NCBI RefSeq assembly: GCF_010727325.1
Contig: NZ_AP022565.1
Location: forward strand, 1,550,001 to 1,614,000
Length of the DNA: 64,000 bases
DNA from: Mycolicibacterium alvei
GTDB lineage: Bacteria > Actinomycetota > Actinomycetes > Mycobacteriales > Mycobacteriaceae
Direction: 5' to 3'
In this document: one piece after another, positions 58,320-64,000 of the stretch
How the letters are laid out: every line of letters begins with the position of its first letter
How positions within the stretch are numbered: the first letter of the stretch is position 1
The notes under the pieces: generated by a model
Databases searched by the model: none
Told to the model about the DNA's origin: nothing
The model's input: only the letters and a program-made list of their open reading frames with translations
Translations under genes and position numbers: made by a program

Positions 58320-59510
58320 ATGCCCGTTTCGTCGATCAGCACGTTCCGCCGCTGGTCGATGTTGGCGATCGCACTGACCGCCACCACCTGCGCCAACGTA
58401 TTCATCAACGGCGCGGCGTTTCTCATTCCGACGCTGCACGCCGAACGCGGTCTGGATCTGGCCAAAGCAGGTCTGCTGTCATCGATGCCGAGCTTCGGGC
58501 TGGTACTCACCCTGATCGCGTGGGGCTACGTCGTCGACCGGGTCGGCGAGCGGATCGTGTTGACGGTGGGCTCGGTATTGACTGCCGCAGCGGCGTTCGG
58601 CGCGGCCTCCGCGCAGTCCCTGGTGTTGGTCGGGGTGTTCCTGCTGCTGGGCGGAATGGCTGCGGCCAGCAGCAATTCCGCCAGCGGGCGGGTCGTGGTC
58701 GGCTGGTTCCCGCCCGAGCAACGTGGGCTGGCGATGGGAATCCGGCAGACGGCGACGCCCTTGGGTGTGGGCTTGGGAGCGTTGGTCATTCCACGTGTGG
58801 CCGAATCCCATGGGGTGGCAACCGCATTGCTCTTCCCGGCTATCGTGTGCACCCTGTCGGCGGTGATTTGCGCTGTGGGGGTGCTGGATCCGCCACGACC
58901 GGCTCGCCATGAGGCACCGGCCGAACACCTGGCCAATCCTTACCGGGGCTCGAACGTGTTGTGGCGCATCCATGCCGTGTCGGTACTGCTGGTGGTTCCC
59001 CAGGGTCTGGTCTGGACGTTCACCCTGGTGTGGCTGATGAGCGATCGGGGTTGGTCTGCCGCGTCGGCAGGCACACTGGTTACCGTGGCCCAGTTACTGG
59101 GCGCCGCTGGGCGGATCGCCGCGGGCCGGTGGTCCGATGTGGTTGGGCAGCGCCTCCGGCCCATCCGGGCCATCGCGTTGGCCGCAGCTGCGACGATGGG
59201 GCTGCTGGCACTCACCGATTGGCTGGGTTCGCCGATCAGCGTTGCGCTGATCGTGATCGCCTCGGTGATCACGGTCTCCGACAACGGTTTGGCATTCACG
59301 GCGATCGCCGAGATCGCCGGACCATTCTGGAGTGGACGCGCGCTGGGCACCCAGAACACCAGTCAGCACCTGGCGACGGCCACCTCGGCGCCGTTGTTCG
59401 GCGCGCTGATCGGGGTGGCGGGCTATCCGGCGGCCTTCGCGGTGTGCGCGTTGTTGCCGTTGTTGGCGGTGCCGCTCGTACCGGCCGATCCGGTGGGTGA
59501 GACGCGATAG
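58320..59510 (+). CDS. MFS transporter
   Basis: A 396-residue major facilitator with twelve predicted transmembrane segments, homologue of Rv2994. The loop 2-3 motif is GYVVDRVGERIVL, and RQTATPLGVGLGALV and GRWSDVVGQRLRP are in the expected places. The substrate is unknown; relatives are annotated as drug or metabolite exporters. It is divergent from the secreted lipase and converges on the YeiH-type gene, with a small hairpin (59520-59540, AGCGGC/GCCGCT) between. Confidence 0.87.
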   Translation: MPVSSISTFRRWSMLAIALTATTCANVFINGAAFLIPTLHAERGLDLAKAGLLSSMPSFGLVLTLIAWGYVVDRVGERIVLTVGSVLTAAAAFGAASAQSLVLVGVFLLLGGMAAASSNSASGRVVVGWFPPEQRGLAMGIRQTATPLGVGLGALVIPRVAESHGVATALLFPAIVCTLSAVICAVGVLDPPRPARHEAPAEHLANPYRGSNVLWRIHAVSVLLVVPQGLVWTFTLVWLMSDRGWSAASAGTLVTVAQLLGAAGRIAAGRWSDVVGQRLRPIRAIALAAAATMGLLALTDWLGSPISVALIVIASVITVSDNGLAFTAIAEIAGPFWSGRALGTQNTSQHLATATSAPLFGALIGVAGYPAAFAVCALLPLLAVPLVPADPVGETR

Positions 59511-59555
59511 GCACGACGAGCGGCATGTACCTCGCCGCTGACCGCACCAACCTCC

Positions 59556-60632
59556 TCAGCTCCCGATCAGCACCACACCGGCCAGGGCGATGACGGTGAC
59601 CCACACCGTCGAGACCGTCGCCAACGCGAAGGGGCGAACGCCGACCTTGCGCAGGGTCGTGAAGCGGACGCCCACCCCCAGGGCGAACATCGCGGCCGTG
59701 AGGAGTGCGGTCTGGACCACCTTCGCATCGGCCAGGAGCCCGGCCGGCACCAGTCCCGTCGATCGCAGTGTCACGCAGGCCAGAAAGGCGATCACGAACA
59801 GCGGCACCAGCGGTGGCCGGACGCTGTCGGCCTCGTTGCGCACCAGCCGTCGTTGCCGCACACTGACCACGGCCATCACCGGAGCCAGCATCAGCACCCG
59901 GGCGAGCTTGACCACCACGGCGGCGCCGAGTCCCGCACTGCCGAGAGCGCTTCCGGTGGCGACGACCTGGGCGACCTCGTGGATCGAACCACCCGCCCAG
60001 AGTCCGGCTTGATGGTCGCTGAGTCCGATCAGGTTGGACAGCAACGGGATCGCCGGGATCATCAGGGTCCCGAAGATGACAACCAGCGCCACCGCGGTGA
60101 TCACCTCCTCCTCTTCGGCGTCGATGACACCGTCGACGGCGGCGGCCGCGGCCGCCCCGCAGATGGAGAACCCGCACGCGATCAGCAGCCGCTGAGTCCA
60201 ACTGAGACCGAGGAATCTGCCCATCACCATCGTGCCCCCGATACCCAGCGCCACGATGGCGACGACCATGACGATCACTCCCCAGCCGAGCGTGAGAACG
60301 TCACCGATCATCAACTGCAGGCCGAGCAGCGCCACCCCGACCCGCAACAGTCGCTTGGAAGAGAACTGCAGCCCGGGTGCCAGCTGCGGCACGTTCACGA
60401 TGTTCGCCAGCACGACGCCCAGAACGATGCCGACGAGCAGCGGACTGACCGCCGGTACGAGCTTGTTCACTGCGAGCGCGACCGCGGTACCGATCGCGCA
60501 TACCGTGAGGCCAGGGGCAAGTCCCGCCATTGTCGCGGCCGGCGGGGCCGGCAGCACGTTCGGGGTCGGGTGATCTTGTTGTGCGCTCTTCACCCGTCCA
60601 GCGTCCAATACATGTGAACCTGCCGGTAGCAC
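59556..60632 (-). CDS. YeiH/UPF0324-family membrane transporter
   Basis: A membrane protein of up to 358 residues with nine or ten hydrophobic helices. SICGAAAAAAVDGVIDAEEEEV, LSDHQAGLWAGGSIHEVAQ and VVKLARVLMLAP are hallmarks of the YeiH family (putative sulfate or sulfite exporters). The GTG at 60632 gives 358 residues. A GTG at 60593 (VKSAQQDHPTP) is a likelier start because the first 13 residues are not conserved. It is divergent from a LysR gene, as yeiH is from yeiE in enterobacteria. Confidence 0.85.
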   Translation of the reverse strand: MLPAGSHVLDAGRVKSAQQDHPTPNVLPAPPAATMAGLAPGLTVCAIGTAVALAVNKLVPAVSPLLVGIVLGVVLANIVNVPQLAPGLQFSSKRLLRVGVALLGLQLMIGDVLTLGWGVIVMVVAIVALGIGGTMVMGRFLGLSWTQRLLIACGFSICGAAAAAAVDGVIDAEEEEVITAVALVVIFGTLMIPAIPLLSNLIGLSDHQAGLWAGGSIHEVAQVVATGSALGSAGLGAAVVVKLARVLMLAPVMAVVSVRQRRLVRNEADSVRPPLVPLFVIAFLACVTLRSTGLVPAGLLADAKVVQTALLTAAMFALGVGVRFTTLRKVGVRPFALATVSTVWVTVIALAGVVLIGS

Positions 60633-60678
60633 CCCATTTTACATAGCGGTCATATCAATCTGATCTGTCGTTTCCGCC

Positions 60679-61611
60679 ATGGCATATCATCGACACATGT
60701 CCCGGCTCCCGGATCTGGATGTACTCGAGTTGCTGGTCTGCGTGGATGATTACGGCAGCCTCAGCGAAGCCAGTCGTAAAGTCGGTATGGCCCAACCTAA
60801 TTCGAGCCGCGCCATCAAACGATTGGAGCGCAGGTTCGGTGTACCGCTGCTGCAGCGCAGCACCACCGGATCCACGCTGACCGCCGAGGGCACGGTGGTG
60901 GCGCACTGGGCGCGAGAAATCGTGCGGACCGCCCATCGGCTGCTCGATGTCGCAGAGGGTTTGCGGGTCGAGCGATCTGCCGAACTGACTGTCGCGGCCA
61001 GCATGACGGTGGCCGAGCACCTGATGCCGCGATGGCTCGGGCAATTTCGGGTAGAGCACCCGACCGTGAACATCCATCTGCAGGTGCACAATTCGACCGA
61101 AGTGCTCGCCCGGATCGCTGCCGGAACCTGTCACGTCGGGTTCATCGAATCTCCGCACGTGCCGCGCGGAGTCCATTCACTCACCGTCGCGCGGGACCGC
61201 CTCGTGCTCGTGGTCAACGCGGACCACCCCTGGGCGCGCCGGCGACGCCCCGTCACGATTGCCGAACTCGCCGCGACCCCTCTGCTGGTACGCGAACCCG
61301 GGTCGGGTACCCGCACCACACTCGAGATCGCGCTGGACGGTTACGAGCTCGCCCCGCCCCTGCTCGAACTGGGAAGTGGCGCGGCAATCCGCACCAGCGT
61401 CCTCAACGGAGTCGGGCCCGCCGTCCTGAGTTCACTGACCGTCGAGGACCAGGTCAGAACAGGAGATTTGCGCCTGGTCGACGTGGCCGGACTCGACCTC
61501 ACCCGCGCGCTGCGCGCGGTGTGGCGACCTCCGCGCCAACTCGACGGTCCCGCCGGGCAACTCGTCCGGTTGGCCCGCCGGGACGGACACGACACCAGAG
61601 ACGAGGAGTGA
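60679..61611 (+). CDS. LysR-family regulator (YeiE-like context)
   Basis: A 310-residue LysR regulator. The winged helix is at about 12-70 (GSLSEASRKVGMAQPNSSRAIKRLERRFGVPLLQR in pieces) and a periplasmic-binding-protein-like effector domain follows (about 95-300). The divergent YeiH gene is its likely target. The 46 bases between the two genes contain an ATA-N6-TAT-type half-site. An in-frame ATG at 60697 is an alternative start. Confidence 0.88.
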   Translation: MAYHRHMSRLPDLDVLELLVCVDDYGSLSEASRKVGMAQPNSSRAIKRLERRFGVPLLQRSTTGSTLTAEGTVVAHWAREIVRTAHRLLDVAEGLRVERSAELTVAASMTVAEHLMPRWLGQFRVEHPTVNIHLQVHNSTEVLARIAAGTCHVGFIESPHVPRGVHSLTVARDRLVLVVNADHPWARRRRPVTIAELAATPLLVREPGSGTRTTLEIALDGYELAPPLLELGSGAAIRTSVLNGVGPAVLSSLTVEDQVRTGDLRLVDVAGLDLTRALRAVWRPPRQLDGPAGQLVRLARRDGHDTRDEE

Positions 61612-61633
61612 GGCAGAGCCGCCGGTTCGGCGT

Positions 61634-62644
61634 TTACAGCAGCGACAGAATCCGCTCGCCGACCTCGGCGGTGGACAACACGGCGTCGCCACGGGTGGCC
61701 AGGTGCGCACTGACGGCCTTGTCGACCCGCGCCGCCGCATCGGTCTCACCGAGGTGGGTCAGCAGCAGCGCCACGCTCATCACCGCGGCGGTCGGATCGG
61801 CCTTGCCCTGCCCGGCGATGTCGGGTGCGCTGCCGTGCACCGGTTCGAACATCGACGGGTTCGTGCCCGTCGCATCGATATTGCCCGAGGCGGCCAGGCC
61901 GATACCGCCGGAGACCGCGGCCGCCAGGTCGGTGATGATGTCGCCGAACAGGTTGTCGGTGACGATCACGTCGAACCGGCCGGGATCGGTGACCATGTGG
62001 ATGGTTGCGGCATCGATGTGCTGGTAAGCGGTCTCGACGTCTGGGTATTCCGCACCGATCTCATCGACGGTGCGCTTCCACAGCGAGCCGGCAAACGCCA
62101 GCACATTGTTCTTGTGCACCAGAGTGAGGTGCTTGCGCCGGGTGCGGGCTTTCTCGAACGCAAAGCGCACCACCCGCTCCACACCGAACCGGGTGTTGGT
62201 GGACACCTCGGTGGCAACCTCGTGCGGGGTGCCCACCCGGATCGCGCCACCGGTTCCGGTGTAGGGACCTTCGGTGCCCTCGCGCACCACCACGAAATCG
62301 ATTTCCGGGTTGCCGGCCAGCGGGCTGGAAACCCCGGGGAACAACTTCGACGGCCGCAGGTTCACGTGATGGTCCAACGCAAACCGCATGTTGAGCAGCA
62401 AGCCGCGTTCGAGCACGCCACTGGGCACGGAGGGATCACCAATGGCGCCCAACAGGATTGCGTCGTAGCCCTTGAGCTCGTCGACGAACCCCTCGGGCAA
62501 GGTCTCCCCGGTCGCGTGGTAGCGCCGCGCCCCCAGGTCGTACTCGGTCCGGTCCACACCGGGCAGGACCGCGTCGAGCACCTTGCACGCCTGGGCGATG
62601 ACCTCGGGACCGATGCCGTCACCGGCGATTACAGCGAGTTTCAT
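61634..62644 (-). CDS. leuB: 3-isopropylmalate dehydrogenase
   Basis: LeuB oxidises and decarboxylates 3-isopropylmalate, the third step of leucine synthesis. The protein has 336 residues. [20 protein letters not shown], the substrate arginines in LRPSKLFPG and the metal-binding [17 protein letters not shown] are present. The ATG overlaps the serA stop (ATGA), so leucine and serine genes are coupled here. leuCD are 8 kb away in this window. Confidence 0.97.
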   Translation of the reverse strand: MKLAVIAGDGIGPEVIAQACKVLDAVLPGVDRTEYDLGARRYHATGETLPEGFVDELKGYDAILLGAIGDPSVPSGVLERGLLLNMRFALDHHVNLRPSKLFPGVSSPLAGNPEIDFVVVREGTEGPYTGTGGAIRVGTPHEVATEVSTNTRFGVERVVRFAFEKARTRRKHLTLVHKNNVLAFAGSLWKRTVDEIGAEYPDVETAYQHIDAATIHMVTDPGRFDVIVTDNLFGDIITDLAAAVSGGIGLAASGNIDATGTNPSMFEPVHGSAPDIAGQGKADPTAAVMSVALLLTHLGETDAAARVDKAVSAHLATRGDAVLSTAEVGERILSLL

Positions 62645-64000
62645 GACAGGTCGACAACTTCCAGCGTCGTGGCGGCAACCGCTGCGGTGATCGCGGCGCG
62701 CACATCCTCGGGCACATCGGTATCCAGGCGCAGCATCACGGTGGCGTTGTCGCCCTCGACGTCCTGGCTCAGCTGCGCGGCCAGGATGTTGACGTTCGCC
62801 CCGCCCAGTAGGGTGCCGATCTTGCCGAGCGCCCCGGGTTGATCGCTGTAGTGGACGATGAGGTTGAATCCCTCGGCCCGCAGATCGAAGCTGCGCCCGT
62901 TGATCTGGACGATCTTCTCGGCCAGTTGCGGCCCGCTCAACGTGCCTGCCACGTTCAGCACGCTGCCGTCGGCGTGCACGGCACGGACGTCGACCACGCT
63001 GCGGTGGTTGGGGCTCTCGGTGGCTGTGCTGATCTCGGCGGTCACCCCGCGGGCGGCGGCCAGCGTCGGGGCGTTGACGAACGTCACCTGCTCGTCGACC
63101 ACCGCGGAGAACAACCCACGCAGCGCCGACAGCTTCAGGATCTCGACGTCCTCGGATGCCAGCTCACCGCGCACCTGCACCGACAGCGATACCGGAGCCG
63201 CATCGGACAGGGCGCCGACCAGCAGGCCCAGCTTGCGCACCAGATCCAGCCAGGGCGCCACCTCTTCGCCGACGGCCCCGCCGCCCACGTTGACGGCGTC
63301 CGGCACGAACTCGCCGGCCAGCGCCAGCTTCACGCTCGCGGCCACATCGGTGCCGGCCCGGTCCTGCGCCTCGGCGGTCGAGGCACCCAGGTGCGGGGTC
63401 ACGACAACCTGGGGCAGCTCGAACAGCGGGCTGTCGGTGCACGGTTCGGTGGAGAAGACATCCAGGCCGGCGGCACGCACATGTCCGCTGTTGATCGCAT
63501 CGGCCAGGGCCTGCTCATCGATCAGGCCGCCGCGGGCGGCGTTGACGATGACGACACCCGGCTTGGTCTTGGCCAGGTTCTCCTTGCCGAGCAGGCCGGC
63601 AGTCTCCTTGGTCTTGGGCAGGTGCACCGAGATGAAGTCGGCGCGGCCGAGCAGCTCGTCGAGCGGCAGCAACTCGATGCCGAGCTGGGCTGCACGGGCC
63701 TGCGAGACATAGGGGTCGTACGCCACGATGTGGGCACCGAAGGCGGCCAGGCGCTGGGCGACCAACTGCCCGATACGGCCCAGGCCGACGACGCCGACCG
63801 TCTTGTCGAAGATCTCGACACCGGAGAACGACGAGCGCTTCCAGGTGTGATCACGCAAGGTCGCGTCGGCGGCGGGGATCTGCCGGGCCGCAGACAGCAG
63901 CAGGGCCAGCGCATGCTCGGCGGCGCTGTGGATGTTGGAGGTCGGCGCGTTGACCACGAGTACGCCGCGGGCGGTCGCGGCGTCGACGTCGACGTTGTCC
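62641..64000 (-). CDS. serA: D-3-phosphoglycerate dehydrogenase (5' end outside window)
   Basis: SerA makes 3-phosphohydroxypyruvate, the first step of serine synthesis. About 452 C-terminal codons are in the window; the frame is open to the right edge. The NAD-binding [20 protein letters not shown], the catalytic histidine region [19 protein letters not shown], a long intervening domain and a C-terminal ACT domain ([19 protein letters not shown]) are visible. This is the long actinobacterial type. The first start codon seen, GTG 63957, is internal, since [19 protein letters not shown] continues upstream of it. Confidence 0.96.
   Translation of the reverse strand, partial: DNVDVDAATARGVLVVNAPTSNIHSAAEHALALLLSAARQIPAADATLRDHTWKRSSFSGVEIFDKTVGVVGLGRIGQLVAQRLAAFGAHIVAYDPYVSQARAAQLGIELLPLDELLGRADFISVHLPKTKETAGLLGKENLAKTKPGVVIVNAARGGLIDEQALADAINSGHVRAAGLDVFSTEPCTDSPLFELPQVVVTPHLGASTAEAQDRAGTDVAASVKLALAGEFVPDAVNVGGGAVGEEVAPWLDLVRKLGLLVGALSDAAPVSLSVQVRGELASEDVEILKLSALRGLFSAVVDEQVTFVNAPTLAAARGVTAEISTATESPNHRSVVDVRAVHADGSVLNVAGTLSGPQLAEKIVQINGRSFDLRAEGFNLIVHYSDQPGALGKIGTLLGGANVNILAAQLSQDVEGDNATVMLRLDTDVPEDVRAAITAAVAATTLEVVDLS

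Overview
The window is a GC-rich chromosomal segment of a mycobacterium, most likely a fast-growing environmental Mycolicibacterium. The gene order follows Mycobacterium tuberculosis Rv2902c to Rv2996c almost gene for gene (rnhB-lepB-rplS-lppW-trmD-rimM-KH-rpsP ... leuB-serA), with typical mycobacterial proteins such as a HupB with a long Lys/Ala tail, SepIVA, MutT1 and FbiD. The M. tuberculosis comparison is from memory; no database was searched. Genes not found in that order in M. tuberculosis mark where the segment differs.

Layout. 1-5.3 kb: ribosome, RNA-modification and secretion genes (rnhB, lepB, rplS, trmD, rimM, khpA, rpsP) with the lipoprotein lppW on the other strand. 5.3-8.3 kb: two tandem D-Ala-D-Ala carboxypeptidases and an amidohydrolase. 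8.3-15.8 kb: both SRP GTPases (ffh, ftsY) flanking the nitrogen operon amtB-glnK-glnD, which has clear GlnR-type boxes upstream. 15.8-17.7 kb: an AT-rich regulatory region and a lone PE-PPE-domain hydrolase, an apparent insertion between ftsY and smc. 17.8-26.1 kb: smc, acylphosphatase, OsmC, a PYG-repeat membrane protein, fpg, rnc, DUF177 and sepIVA. 26.3-32.2 kb: coaD, rsmD, pyruvate carboxylase and a VKOR/DsbA oxidative folding pair. The PDIM/PGL lipid locus that separates sepIVA from coaD in M. tuberculosis is absent.

32.2-44.3 kb: an HSL-type esterase, two tandem aldo-keto reductases, a secreted HNH nuclease, recG, an intact FakA-like kinase, rpmB, ung, thiL and ddl. 44.4-50.5 kb: a trans-sulfuration-family PLP enzyme, gpsA, fbiD (F420 biosynthesis), ppk1 and mutT1. 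50.5-54.3 kb: hupB, then leuCD with a divergent IclR regulator. 54.4-57 kb: tRNA-Glu and tRNA-Gln next to gltX, and a fumarylacetoacetase-family enzyme. 57-61.6 kb: a secreted lipase divergent from an MFS transporter, and a YeiH-type transporter divergent from a LysR regulator. 61.6-64 kb: leuB and serA, the latter cut by the window edge.

Most of the window is conserved housekeeping. I do not see a mobile element, CRISPR array, prophage or obvious defence island, and I do not claim an undescribed system. The parts most worth follow-up are the AT-rich PE-PPE insertion with its two palindromes, the probable CTG start of rsmD, the shared promoter and leader of rplS and rpsP, the paired GlnR boxes, the leaderless IclR promoter with an operator in its spacer, and the overlapping divergent start codons of the esterase and an aldo-keto reductase.
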